64,000 nt of DNA from Kondoa malvinella. Lineage: Eukaryota > Basidiomycota > Agaricostilbomycetes > Agaricostilbales > Kondoaceae. The notes below the pieces were generated by a model. That model ran no database searches. It was given only the letters and a program-made list of their open reading frames with translations, and was not told the origin of the DNA. The first letter of the stretch is position 1. Each line of letters opens with the position of its first letter. The stretch is from NCBI GenBank assembly GCA_039545315.1, contig BCIM01000017.1, positions 149,760-213,759 of the forward strand. Reading direction: 5' to 3'. This document shows positions 24,288 to 36,802 of this stretch, one piece after another. Position numbers and translations under genes: made by a program.

Positions 24288-26730
24288 TCAATGCCTTCCC
24301 CTTAAAAACGACAGCTTCTGTTGTTTTGCTCTGGCCTTTGCTGCTTCTTGCTCGGCGACTTCCTCTTGCAGTTCCGCTTCGGAGACATCGCCGCCAACCG
24401 AATACCACACGATAGTAGCAAGACCAAGCAGCGCAGTGATGATACAAGCAGCCACTGCGAATGACGTGAGCTTTAGCAATAAAGTAGAGGCTTGACTCAC
24501 GAGCGCCAATACCCTTTGGCTTCCAACCTAGCACTTGCGGGAAAGGCCCAGTAATAAGGCCTGAAAAGTCGGTTGTGCTATTGAGGCCGACAGCGTTACC
24601 GGAACTCGCAAAACCAGTAGCGTCGCAAGCTGCAGCGATGAAAGCTGGTGGTTTGAGCGTCTGCTGAATCTGTAGAGGTGCTTCGACAAAGACGAGAGCT
24701 AGACCACTTTCTAGATGCCATTCGATATGGCAGTGAAAGAGCTTTTCGGTTGTCAACATTGCTCAAAGTGCAGTGAGCCCAACTTACCCAAGCACCAGGA
24801 TTATCTGCTCGGAAACGGATTGTAGCTGAGCCCTCAGCAGGAACTTGCACTGTATCTCTTCGTACCGGGTTTGCTTGGCCTTCAATCAGAGGCGGATTGA
24901 TTGCTGGATCGTCGCTTGAGGTGTTGTAGCTTTTATGCACAATCTGGAACTTGTGACCGTGACTATCGACGAAATTTTACATCTTGTCGATATATACCGA
25001 GAAGAACTTACATATGGAAGGGATGTTTGCCGGCGTCAGTGTTGTAAATAATCACTTCGACCCATTGACCGTATTCCAAAACAATATGTTGAGGACCATA
25101 GATGTCTCGATTCGTAGCGTCTTGTCCCATAGTCAGCGCGCTAAGCAGAGCAGGCGTCTTTTGCGTGCTGTAGACTGTATTATTGAAGGTGCCACGATTA
25201 GTGCCGTCATCGCTACAAGTACGTTAGCAAGGCGCTGTCTCATCCGAGACTTCGACTTACTATGTGTCAAAGTTGACAATGAGAGGATAAGACACATCCG
25301 GTAATTGCGAAGCTTCCACTTCAAGCGGTACCAAAGCAAGATCATCAAAATCGTCATAGCTATCCAGAGTGCCCGGAGTATAATAGGGTGCAGCAGGGTC
25401 GTAAATGATACTGGAAGTCATGTTGAGTCGTAGCTCTGGTCCGTAGGCATCAAACATGTCCGGATTCATGTCGGCTGCATGCTCCTTTAGAGTCTGAGTG
25501 TAAATCAACAAGCGAGATAGCTCACCGTGGATATAGAAGTTCTGCGAAATATCGGCTCGAGCAGTAATCAAAACCGAGAATCGCTGAGCGACAGTAAGCG
25601 AAAGCGAGCTTGTTGGGTATTCTTCTACATCAACTCCGTCGACTTCAATCACCCGCATAGCGTGACCGCTGCGTGATAATCAGCAACGATACTACACTAG
25701 ATGGACAATGCTCACTCGATATAAAAATGAAACATTGCCAGCGCAGCCATATTCACGACGCGAAGACGATATGTTCGGCCAGGTATGAGATTGAGCTTTG
25801 CGTTATCGTTGAATCCGGGCAGGTAGGTTCCGTTTTGGGCAGCAAAGTACATCAAAGACGATTCAGGTACGGGTTCTGCGCCCGTTGGATTGTACTTGTT
25901 TCTGCGCAACGAATCAGCGCTAGAAATGAGTAGAATTGAGGTACAGCTCACATGAACTGCTTAAGGAGAATAGGATGCTCTGTTTGATAGTAATCTGACA
26001 GGATGACGGTGAACCTGTTGTCAACGTCAGAGAGGCAATCTAAAGTGGGCCAGAAGTACTTGCTCGTCATCATAAGTGTATGGCTCAACGTCGGCGTGTA
26101 TGTTAAAAGGTGCTCTCAAGCCATCGACATAGATACCGAGATTGCTAGAAACACCTAAGTATTTTGACAGACAGGCAGAACTCGGAACTGACTGTGCATG
26201 CCACCAGTATGTACCAGGTGGTTGTGTTGATAACGGTACGTCATAAGTGAAGGTCTCGCCCGGTGGAATTCCGCATCTAAGTAGACCTTTCAGCTCGGAG
26301 ACATATGCTAAAGCAATTTCATGCTTACTGGGTGACACCAACACTCCCGTCATTGCTACTGGGCTATGAGCAGCGGAAGTACGTGCTGGAATGCACACTG
26401 ACAAGGAAGTATTTGGAAAGAGCATGCCATGGTGATGAATGGAAGCAGGTTTGTCCAAGCCATTGTATGCGTGTACAATGAGAGTATCGCTTTGCTTGAC
26501 GTCAAGGGGCGGCGGAGGCCAAGTGCCATTAACACCGATTAGACGTCTCGGTTCGAGGATGCCTGTCGGCTCTTGATTCTCGACGTATGAGATATTGAAC
26601 CTGGCAGACTCGTACTGTCAGCTTTGGGTTCAGAGAGGGCAAGGATCTGCGCGCACCAGTATTCGACTAAAGCCGCTTGACCGGTTGCCGCCAAAGCGAT
26701 GAACGCAGCAAGACTTGACAGCAGCTTCAT
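24288..26730 (-). CDS. FET3: Multicopper oxidase, Fet3-type ferroxidase
   Basis: Plasma-membrane ferroxidase that oxidises Fe(II) and hands Fe(III) to Ftr1. The start codon at 26728-26730 begins a signal peptide (MKLLSSLAAFIALAATGQAA). Copper-site motifs: SIHHHGM, YWWHAH (joined over an intron), HPFHLHGH-type region near KSYN, and FHCHIEWHLESGLALVFVEA. The C-terminus has one membrane span (ACIITALLGLATIVWYSV) and a charged cytoplasmic tail ending LSFLRGRH, the usual Fet3 topology. About nine short introns. The Glu of the yeast QYEDG motif, needed for Fe(II) oxidation, appears as Val here (GIYVDGLRAPF). Divergent from FTR1, which strongly supports the ferroxidase assignment over laccase. Confidence 0.93.
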
Positions 26731-27114
26731 TTCCGTTATGAGCAATGTGCAAAAGATCTTCTCTCCTGCTCCATTTATATCGTCGTGCTAGGGCCTAGAC
26801 GCCGGACTTTGAACACCTCGAGCGCAAATAACTGCCAATGAATTCAAGGCATCGTTTTCATTGGATCTTGAAGTATTTCCTAGTCTCCGTGGAGTCAGGG
26901 GCTCGTTCGCTCTTACTCTTCATTCGTTCTTCTTATATCTGCACTGCTTGATACTTCCGATTGGTTGATTCGAGCAAATTACTTCCAAGGCGTCGAAGTG
27001 AATCCTCTCAATCTGTTGGTCTCGGCGTCTCAAAGCCCTGGACTTTCAGCATCTTACTGAATATCAACCCGCCATACAGACTTTAGCATCTGCTTGATAC
27101 GCTGATTCGCAATC
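26731..27114. promoter_or_regulatory. Shared FET3-FTR1 divergent promoter
   Basis: 384 bp between the two start codons. A TATA-like ATATAAA lies on the minus strand about 45 bp before the FET3 ATG (26774-26780). Inverted CCAAT boxes (ATTGG) occur at about 26865 and 26970. I looked for the fungal iron-GATA site (HGATAR) on both strands; the GATA cores present are followed by C or T, so none fits strictly. Co-regulation is inferred from arrangement. Confidence 0.7.
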
Positions 27115-28736
27115 ATGGGCAACTTGTTCTCAGTTCCGATCTTTTTCGTACTCTTTCGAGAGAGTCTCGAAGCAGCAATCATCGTCTCAGTCCTGCTCTC
27201 AATGAGTGAACAGATTGTTAAACGATCATCAACGGCCATACTCGATTCTCCTCGACAGCAAGATGTGAAAAGCTCAGATACTGCAACAGCATCCGATACT
27301 TCTACAATAGTCACTGAAGGCTTGCCAGTCTTTACACCAGACACTCAAGAAGCGCATACGCAAAGTCAGAATCAGCTGTTGAAGAAGCTGAGAATCCAGA
27401 TTATGGCCGGTGCGCTATCCGGGCTTGTTGTCGCTCTGGCTATGTGCGTTATTCGCATGACTTTGGTAAAAAGCTGACAAGTATTTAGAGGAGCTGCTTT
27501 CATTGCCATTTACTATACTCAAGTCAAGAATCTCTGGTCTGCAAGCGAAGAAATCTGGGAAGGCGTCTTCTCCCTCATCGCGTGAGTCAGGTCATACTTG
27601 ACAGTCATGCAATAGTCTCAGCCATCTCTGTAGCTGTCTCATGATCTTCGCGATGGCTTTGGCAATGCTTCGAATGGACCGCTCGAAAGCGAAATGGGCG
27701 TGGAAATTACAAACGGCTTTCGAAAAGAAGTCCAGTGGTCAGTCTACCTCGCTAACTCTGCGTATAAGCTGATATTTGAGTCCAGCACAAGCTAAAGGAG
27801 GCCGACGAGCTCTGACGGAAAAATACTTGCTCTTCTTTCTTCCTTTCGTTACCGTCTTGCGAGAAGGTCTAGAAGCAGTAGTTTTCGTAGCGGGCGTATC
27901 GTTCGGTGAAAGCGCAAAGGCGATCCCGATAGCTGCGATCGTTGGATTGCTTTGTGGTTTGATTGTTGGTGCCGCTATCTACATGTCTTCGCGGAGAGTC
28001 AGTAAGTCATTCTTTTCTACACGCGCGATCAAGTAGCTGATGATCGTATAGACATATCCTACTTCCTGATACTTTCTACATCGGTTTTGATCTTAATCGG
28101 AGCGGGATTGTGAGTTGATGTCTGCCCTAAAAGCGTGCCTGCAGCTAAACATCAAGCAGAGCGGCAAAGACAGTCGGGTACTTCCAGACATACAAATTCA
28201 ACAAGGGCGTAGGAGGAGACGTCTCGTCAGTCGTTAAAATTGCACATCTTGATTTGCAGCTGACAGATTGTGTAGGGAAACTGGTGATGGCCCGTACGTC
28301 ATCGTTGCTAGTCGTCCAGTAATTCGCTTATATATAGAATTCAGAGGAAGCTACGACGTCGATGGCAATGTCTGGCATTTACCTTATGGCAACCCGGAAA
28401 ATCCAAACAACGGAGGATGGCAAATCTTCAATGCTATCCTAGGATGGAACAACACCGCTACAGTCGGCACTATACTAGCCTATATATTCTATTGGCTCTT
28501 TGTTATCGTTGCGCTGGTCTATATGAAGTGGAAGGAGGTGAGAATCCATTACCTCGCTTGCTATTCATGCTGATGATACGCAGGGTCGGGTAGCCATCTT
28601 TGGCAAAGAGAGTCAGTTGAGCAAGACGAGGAGGATGCGTAGGACAGCAAGATCGCACGAGAGCATTACAATCGGCTCTCAGCCTTCCAATTCTGCTCAT
28701 CTTTCGGAAAACAAGGATGCCATAGAGGAAATCTAA
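27115..28736 (+). CDS. FTR1: High-affinity iron permease Ftr1
   Basis: Membrane permease that takes Fe(III) from Fet3. ATG at 27115 gives MGNLFSVPIFFVLFRESLEA; the first iron motif is RESLE (a variant of REGLE) and the second, in the exon at about 27840, is LREGLEAVVFVAGVSFGE. Seven or so hydrophobic segments follow in order, including AIVGLLCGLIVGAAIYMSS, NISYFLILSTSVLILIGAG-type sequence and ILAYIFYWLFVIVALVYMK. A long luminal loop precedes the last span (GSYDVDGNVWHLPYGNPENP, with GGWQIFNAILGW). The tail ends SENKDAIEEI, stop 28734-28736. Six short introns. Confidence 0.97.
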
Positions 28737-29014
28737 GAGAACAACAATTGTATATAGTAAACTTGAGGCCTGCAAAGAGTCTGTCATGCTACTACCTAAT
28801 CAGCGCGTCAATATTTTGCTCGAATCGCGTCAACACGCGTGTTTTCAAGTTTGGCTTTCGACCACCATTGAGGCTCTCCTTTTGCTGCATAGCCTATCTT
28901 TATCTTTTTGCTTTGTGCTTTCTTTCTGTCTCTTTGAAGTTCTTACTCTCATTCTCCAATCTGCCCTCTACTCGAGCCTCTCTCGCCGCAGCCCTACGCC
29001 GAGCCCAGAGCACG

Positions 29015-30266
29015 ATGCCCATGCTCACAGACCCTTTCAACAAGACTGCAAAGCATTGGGTAGCACCTAAGAAGCAGGTCCATCCCCTTCTCCGTCACTG
29101 CTTCGAATCTTTCATGTTTAAACTCTCTCGTGTCTCAATAGATATGGCCTTCGCATCGCGTGTTGCTCGAAGCAGGCATCGGGCAACGACATATACTCAG
29201 TCATCCAGTCTACTTTGATTCAGACCGCGCCCATGCTTTGATGCAAGTCCTTCAAACCCAAAAGACGAGGCGACAAAGCGCGCTGGCAGACTGGTTCGCG
29301 GCTGAGGCTAGGTTCCATGATCTGGAAGAGTCAGCATATATCTCTGAATACGCATGCCCGTCCTGACAAGTTGTGTAGGGAGTTCTACTATGCTGGCTTG
29401 TCAGTTTGCTAAAGCTTGACCTCGTTCCATGACTGAATTTCGCGCAGTGCTTTCCCTCACTTCCCTGCCTTTGTACCGAATGTAGAAGAAGAGCTGCATC
29501 GGCCCATCTGGATCCTCATCGAAACTCAGTGAGTCGACAAGCTTTCACCGGCGTACCTTGCTGATCGAATTGATAGTGTCGTTGGACCGCTCGGTGCTGC
29601 TCATGTCGGTCAGCTTCATCGCGAATATGCAACGTGAGCACATTTCTTGCGTCTTCAATCCGTGGGCTAAAATTTGCTGAGGATAGTCTCGAAAACGAAA
29701 TGTCAGCTTGATTTCAGTATAAGCGAGACCGTAGCTCATCCATGCAAATCACAGTCAAAAGCTTCATGAATCTACTGCTCTAGCCAACAAGTATTGCTTG
29801 GACGCCAAAGCTAGATTCGCAGAGGCAAAAGCAAAGCGTGAAGCCGTTCGAGCTAGGTATGTTTGTTTTCATCTCAGCTGCTTGAATCCATATTGACCTA
29901 TTGAGCAGCAAGATCTATGCTATTGAACAAGCCGCTCGTCGACAATCTCTGGCCTATCATCCCGCACAGCATTTTGCTCAAGAACGTCATGCTTTCCGGG
30001 AAGCTCGTCAACCATACTTTGGCGACGCAATCCCTACACACGTGCACGCTCAAGCAGGTCGAGGCTACGCTTCGGCTCCTTCTTCCCCTTTGCGCACTCG
30101 TCATCCACCTTCTGGCGGCTTTCCATCACCTCAGATGTACACTGGTACTCGCTCACAACGCATCTACAGTCGCTTCGCAAATACCGAGCCATACGAGCAG
30201 CGTCCAGCGCCCTACATGGCTCAACCACTCTTTGCAACTCGCCGAACTCGCTACAACTCGTTCTGA
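29015..30266 (+). CDS. Hypothetical protein with central coiled coil
   Basis: No family recognised. ATG at 29015 (MPMLTDPFNKTAKHW), then after an 80-odd nt intron IWPSHRVLLEAGIGQRH. The middle reads FHDLEEEFYYAGFAFPHF, then HRPIWILIETHVVGPLGAAH, then a clear coiled coil: HREYATLENEIQKLHESTAL, NKYCLDAKARFAEAKAKREA. The C-terminal exon is disordered and Arg/Pro/Tyr-rich (SAPSSPLRTRHPPSGGF) ending RRTRYNSF, stop at 30264-30266. Seven or so introns, each about 45-60 nt, join the frame without a stop. The coding call is firm; the function is unknown. Confidence 0.75.
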
Positions 30267-30577
30267 ACATCATCGCATCAGGGACATCATCGCATCACGA
30301 CATTGCATCACAAATAGCTGTAAAAGCTTCCAACAACGCACATTCATGACTTACTAGACAACCGCATCATTCGTACACAATCACAAAAGCACCCATCACA
30401 GTACATTTTCAGCACGGCTTGCACCAAAATAGACATGCATATAAGGATAACGGACAGTATTCACACACACTAGACTAGATTTCGTTTTCGTTTTGCAAGG
30501 AAGAATATTTATTAGCAGTACAACATTCGTTCATCGTTACAACACCTGTTCATCTGCTCAGCATCTGTACAAGGTAG
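30267..30577. other. Convergent 3' region
   Basis: 311 bp between two stops. Holds only a run of CATCGCATCA-like near-repeats at about 30270-30300 and low-complexity sequence. No gene seen. Confidence 0.4.
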
Positions 30578-31867
30578 TCACCACCAAGGTCTCGCTCCAC
30601 CGCTTGGATCATCGTCTTCGTCCGAGTAAAATTCATCGTCGTCAGGCGAGTGCGTCAAGCCTGGAACCTCGTGTCTTGATGGGACTGGTCCAAATTTGTG
30701 CTGGTTGAGATGCTGTTCGCGCAATTGTTGAAGACGAGGATCTTCTCGCTGTTGTGGTCTTGCTTGTTCTGGTACGACAGGTTGACGATGATCTACGCCT
30801 TGAGACTGATGTGGGCTGGCGTGATGAGGATGAGGTGGGTTTTGTAAAGGGAAAGGTTTTGGCTGTGGTTGAGGATGTTGCTGAGGATGAGCTGAGGCGT
30901 TCTGCTGATGCGAGCCTTCAGCTGCTCCCATTTGACTGGCTTGAGCGGCTCGCACAATGTGGATTGTGACTTCATAGTATTCGAGAAGATGACCGTTCTG
31001 TGTCTCCAGCTCGACGCATCTTTGTCTCAGTTGGGCATTCTCCGCTTGAAGCCTTTTCAGCTGTTCTTGCGGCTATGCATAGTGTCATAACCTGGGTTGC
31101 ATACAAGTAGTTTAAATGCTCACTAGATTGTCATGCTGGGCTTGCGCTTCAGCTTGTTGCTGTCTCGCTTTGCCCATCTGCGCTTGTGCCACTGTCGTGG
31201 CCGTTAGAACACTCCATCATAGAGAGAGACGCTTACATTGCTGCATCATAGCCTGAGCTGCTTGTCTTTGCATATCTTCCGCGCCTGCTTGCCCCGGTTG
31301 GTGATGTTGCGCTGGCGGCTGTTGCGAATGAGGCTGTTGCTTTACTGGTCGACCTGTAGTCCACTAAGAAGCAGTCAGATGGACAGTTCGAGGCAAAGAG
31401 TGCTGCTACTCACGGGCGTCTCTTCACCTCGCTACTTCGTGATCAGACAAGTCTAGGCTATGTGTCTTCGACATACCATGTATCTCTCGTTCAGATCATC
31501 TTCAGATGGGTCAAAGCGTGGTTTTGTCGGACGAGGCTGTTGTCGCGAGAACGACCCAAGCAGATCTGCTAGCTCTTCATGTCGGTTCTGAATGTTATCA
31601 TGCCGGTCTGCCATCCCGTCCATTCTCATCGACATTCCAGAGAGTTCATCTTCCCTCACTTTGCGAACAGGTGTATGGTAAGCTTGAGGCGAACTGCGCG
31701 GACTTGGCCCTCGGCTTTCCCTATACCAACGATAAGTCCTGATTTAAGCTGGACCATCGAGACATCTTACCAAGCCGTTGTGCCCAATCTTGTGAACGAT
31801 CCGAATCCCATTCAGATGGCCGAATTGGGGTATATGCGGGGGATAACGACAGATATGGCAGATCCGC
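30578..31867 (-). CDS. Hypothetical Gln/Pro/His-rich coiled-coil protein, N-terminus unresolved
   Basis: No family recognised. The first exon I can place starts after an acceptor at 31867 (ADLPYLSLSPAYTPIRPSEW); the true start should lie between it and about 32060. Later exons give AYHTPVRKVREDELSGM, then a segment with HDNIQNRHEELADLLGSF, then QQPPAQHHQPGQAG, then a coiled coil (QEQLKRLQAENAQLRQRCVE). The last exon (30578-30955) is Gln/Pro/His-rich, then acidic (DDDEFYSDEDDDPSGG) and ends ARPWW. It looks like a nuclear or RNA-granule scaffold by composition, but nothing specific supports that. Confidence 0.65.
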
Positions 31868-32078
31868 CTGCAATTCAAGTCACAGACTTGTAGGACGTGA
31901 TAACGAGTACAGGAGAGCGGCAGAACAGAAGAGGAGCTGAACAATGAGACCATCAACAAAAAGGCAGTGCAGAAGGCATCTTCGGGGGAAGATCCTGGAA
32001 GACCGCTTCTGAGAGAGTTGGCAAGCAAACCAGTGCATTGTTGGTATAAAGTGAGGGGTATCATTATGCTAGCCTTCC
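31868..32078. other. Promoter or missing 5' exon of the preceding gene
   Basis: Short gap between the Sec8 stop and the first placed exon of the Gln/Pro-rich gene, both minus strand. It must hold the start of the downstream gene; several ATGs are possible and none is decisive. Confidence 0.35.
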
Positions 32079-35000
32079 TTACTGATCCTCTTTGAGATAT
32101 CGCATAAGCTCGATCACCGAATCCTGGAAGATTCGAAAAACAGTCATAAGTTTGGTCTTGTGATGATGGACAAAGCTCACATTATACCGTTTCCGTTCTT
32201 CTGGACTGACACTGTTATCAATGGTTTGACTGCCTTCTCGATTGACCCGGCAAATGAGCGCCAGAAGAACGCGCGCTTCGTCGAAATCGAAGGGACATGG
32301 CTTATTTCGCGCACAGTCCATCACAGCCTATCACCACCGAGCATGAGAAAGCTCTCACATTCTAGGAAAGAATAGACTTGCCTCCGGCCTGTTCTGACGA
32401 AGCAGATCGTAGTATTTCTTGCTACGGTCCAACTCCACATGTAGAGCGTGTGCGCTGTCGCCTAAGTTTTTGAGGTTTTGCTGTAGAGCGACAATGCCAC
32501 GGGATATACGTGCTCCTCCATCGGCAGTCGCTGATCGCATACGCTTTGCATTACTGATGAGTACTTGATCGATCAATGTTGGTAGCCCAATAAGAACGAG
32601 GCTATTCGATTCCATTAGCTGAATTGCCCCCTATCGCAATTCGGAGACTTACTGCCGCTGTGCAGGACTCAAGACAGTGGCTAGCGCTCCGTCACACGAA
32701 GCCAAGCCAGTGTTAAGGTCGAGGATGAACCGGTCGGGGTCAATAGCAGGCGTATCCAGCTCATATACACGCTGCGTGCCTTTATCAGTCTTGCGACGAA
32801 CACGCTAGAGAAACTCACGTTGGCCGTCATATTGTCGAGGTAATGCAGACAATGGAGGCGAAGGTCCGTCCGTATTGTCAACAGAGCAGAATTAGCCAGC
32901 TGGCGTATAGATCCAACGAGCGTTTCGAATTGCCTGTAGCTTGCTTAGAATTGCCTCCTTTACGATGGCAGAGACTCACGAAGCCATTTCGGATGTAAGC
33001 GGTAACGTCACGCTGTCATCCGTACCGTCCAGATACTTGTTGAGCTGGTTATCGGAAGAGCTACTGGGCAGAAGAGCGATGGTCTGCTTGGTATTGTCTC
33101 GTAGAGATGCTATCCGGTCCGCGAACCAGGACTGCACAGGCAAAGTGAGCTGAAATGCACAGGCAATGGCGAGGCACGACGAACCAGACCTGTGGCTAGA
33201 TAGCCTAAGCCGACATGCTTCTTGCTGGTGAGAAGCTGATCCGGTGCCAATTTTGCGTGCGCCGATTTGAGGTGTAAGGTGTTGCGAAGCTCTTCGTACA
33301 GCGCTTCGCTCGGTTGAGCTGGGTCATCGGACGGCTAAATGTAATATGAGCACAATTGATAGATGAACGGCCTGGCTTACGATCTGATCTTGTATCTTGG
33401 ACCAACAGTCCAACATCGTTGGATCTCTCGCCCAGGTCGCCGAGAGTCTCTCTATCGACACGTTGCCACCAGCTGTTGGCGCATTGTCTTTGTTACCCGC
33501 TTCTGCATCTTTCGATACCAACTCTGCTGACTTGTTAGATGGGCTGGTAGCTTCTACAGGCAACTGACCATGATAGCGCTCTGCACATTTAGAATAGAAG
33601 TGGGCAATTACGCTCATGATAAGTTTGCTGTAGCTTTCGCGATGGAAGGGCGTGCTTCTCAGCATGCTATACAGCGAGTCGATCAGCACAAGGACATTGG
33701 TCGCGCCCTGACGACAGTTTAGCAATGGCATTCAATTTGCGGACCTGATGCTCACCTTGAACAATGGAACGGAGGAGAATCTTCTATACGACACATCTTC
33801 AAGGAACGAGTCTGACGCAGACATAGCGCTTTGGAAGAGATTGGTGACCTTCTCTTCCAGCTGAGGCAAATAGGTGTTGAGGACAAAGTCTTCCAGAACC
33901 GAACCGAAACCTCTGTCTTCGTCCGCGCCTAGTCCAGCACGCGGCAGAACTTCCTTCATGCGATCGAGGAAAGCCAAAGTCGGCGCAAACATGACACTGA
34001 CGTTGAAGGCATCTGGCGGTACCAATAGTCGATGAAAGCCTCTCGCTTGCTCATTAGGTCCTGTCACGCGGTCTTCTGCACTGGACGTAGCCATGACAGT
34101 ATTTGACATTTCGACTGCCGAACTGACCAAGCCAGGAACGGAAGTCTTCAACGCTCGAGTGAGTTCATCTTCGTGGTGCTTCAACACCTTGGATGACATT
34201 TTCGTGTCCGACTCGATGAAGCGGAAAACGGCCTGAGGACTCGATTAGCTTTTCGGTTTATGCCGATCTGCCTGACGTACCTTGTTCAGATCTCTGGCTC
34301 TGCCTGTCCGCAGCACCTCATTGACGGAAGTGACCATATTACGAGCAGCTACACTACTTCCTGACGCTTCTGTAAGGTATTCATGCAGCAGACCGCGAAC
34401 TTCCTTCTGGATCGGCTTCCAAACTTCGACAAGCGAGAAGAGAAGATTGCTTGTATCTGTTTCGCCATTGCTGCGTCTTCTCTTATCCGAAAAACCTCGG
34501 CGCTATCAAGACAGAATTTAGGCGAGGGCCTGAGCAAATCGAGCAGTGACTGACCTCGCTGATACGCATAGACACCTCGAAAGAGACTCGGAAGCCTTGC
34601 AGCACGGCATCTAGTTTGGAGAACAGGGTCCAGAACAGATCTCGCAATGTTTCAGCACTTGCAAGATGAGCGTGCTGCTGCGATATGCTCGGTCGGAAAC
34701 CAGAGGCCGAGGGTAGATTAGAAGCAGTCGCAGCAGTTAAAGACATGACTGAGGCGAGAGAGTCGTGTTTCAAAGTATTCCTAGCCATGCTAGTAGCAGC
34801 AGGTCGTGAAATCGCTTCATGCCGCTCTGACACTTCATCAATGGTTTCTTCGACCAGATTGTAGATTTCGTGCGGTAGTCGTTGTACGATGAGCTCAATG
34901 GCGTAGGTCAGCTTGCCTAGGCATGCTAGAGACTCGATGAGAGATTCTATGTAGGTGAAGGAGTTGGCTTCTGGATTCGGGCGAGATGTTGAAGTAGTAG

Positions 35001-36701
35001 GTGTGGACAGATCGTCAAGGCTGTGCGGTAAGAGAGGAGAAGGCGGAGGTCTCGAAGTGTCTACAGTAGGCGAGGATGGTTCTGCTATGGGTGCTGAAGA
35101 GGCGGGTTCGGAGCTGTGCGGTTCTGAAAGGAGCGGATCGGTAGATGGACGCACTGAAAGATTGGTGAGGTAGCGACTGAGCATTGAGGAGGTGTTGACT
35201 CTGCTAGCAGACGAGCTGAGAGATGGGGATTGGGTGAGATCGACGTCGTCGACTTTGTTATGAGGTTCGATAATAGGCAGGCTATCTTGTCCTCTTGTAT
35301 ATGATTTCCATCTGGTGTCGCAGTAGAAAGACTTGAGGTAGAGATGATTGTTTACTTCTTCCACTAGTATCTCTAGAAGGGCCTGTTCTGATTTCAGCTT
35401 CCGCGGTGAGAACAAACGTCATGGTCACTGACTGTTTCCTGATTATGCAAGTAGCTCCGCAGATCCGACACGGCACCAATATCCATCATCTCTGGTCTAT
35501 TGATGGTCTTGAGACTTCGAACGAGCAGGACGACAGCAGACAAGAAGCGTTTCTCCGAAGTGAGCGATTCCAGTTGATCTGGCACGTCCTTGAGTCGATC
35601 AATGGTATCCAATATCCGCTCCATTTCTGCCAGCTCATTCTTGCGCGTCGTGATGACACCCAATTCGCTTCTTCGCGTACCAAGCACATCCTTGACTCCT
35701 GCCAATCTCGATCTTAGTGAACCAACTTGTTTCGATGCTGAGCCCAGATTGGCCAAAGTGCCATTGTACGCCGAAACAGAAGCGTCGAAAGCTCTGTAAT
35801 GCGATTGGATGTGACCCTTCAACGCTCTTCCGAGGTCCTTTTCGAGCCGAACAAAACTGGCCAGTTTCCCACTCGCATCGTCGCCATCCGGATCCAGCAT
35901 AGACAGTGCCAGAGAAACAGGATCGAATTCAGTTCCATGTTCATGATCCGGCAAAAGCTCGGGCCATTCAGCTGCTATTCGATCCAATACCTTTTCAATT
36001 TCTTTGAAAGCTGGCGTAGACGGGTACTTCTTATTGAGTGATTTTATACGTGATGATTCGCCTTGAGCTGATTCGCCGCCTCTTCGTGAACGAGAAGGTG
36101 GAGCGGTACTGGGTTCTGATTTATTTCGACCTCGTTGACCTGCATCCGAAAATGCTGATAGTACGGTGTCCATTGCTTTAGGTGGTTCAGGTTGAGGAGG
36201 AACAACAGGTACGGGTGGTGGATGAAAGTCTTCTTCTGCATAAGGATCTCGTGACCCTCTGCCATTTAGACGAGGTGAAGGTGGTTGAAAACGGCGATAG
36301 GATTCGCGGTCATCTTCTGAAGGTACTGTGGATGCAATAGAAATACCAGAAGTAGGTCTGGCTACAGCCTGTTGTAATCTGGCGCTAGGTTGATTCGGTC
36401 TCGGCGGTTTGCTTTGACCAGAGAAGTCATCGTGCACCATTGTAGGCGAGTAAGGTCTCTCTTGGGAGCGCACAGGTCTCCTAGGTTGCTCCTGAGAGGA
36501 AGTAGGAGCGGATGGTGCGTAATCGCGCCGGTTTGAAGCAGCGCTAGGCAACCCATCGTTTGCGAATTGCTGTTGCGGTCTAGTTCCTCCTCTATTGCTT
36601 GGCCGGAGCTTCAAAGGAGCTGTGTTGGGCTGCTGCTGTTGCTGACCGTTGGCATAATTGTTGTTGCTTGCGCCGAGGGTATATCCATCAAAGCCATTCA
36701 T
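32079..36701 (-). CDS. SEC8: Exocyst complex component Sec8
   Basis: Subunit of the exocyst, which tethers secretory vesicles at growth sites. The start codon is at 36699-36701. The N-terminal 200 residues are Gln/Asn/Pro-rich and disordered. The conserved Sec8 core then begins with an EIEKVLDRIAAEWPELL segment, the coiled-coil RSRLAGVKDVLGTRRSELGV, LKDVPDQLESLTSEKRFLSA and, over the next intron, the diagnostic LVEEVNNHLYLKSFYCDTRW. Later exons carry long helices (for example LACLGKLTYAIELIVQRLPH) and the protein ends IELMRYLKEDQ at 32079. Size (over 1100 residues) and order fit Sec8/EXOC4. About 15 introns. The gene is head-to-head with NDUFAF7, 101 bp apart. Confidence 0.95.
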
Positions 36702-36802
36702 GATTTGCTTAATGGTCTCTCTGTAGTCTGCCCTGCTTCTCTTCTGCCATACCCTGTCACCAGCCTGCTCGATATTGTTTCGCGGTCGTTAACGGTTAAG
36801 CC

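Noticed and set aside
26731..27114. GATA cores as iron-responsive sites
   Set aside because: Each core is followed by C or T, so the HGATAR rule is not met. I do not annotate them as sites.
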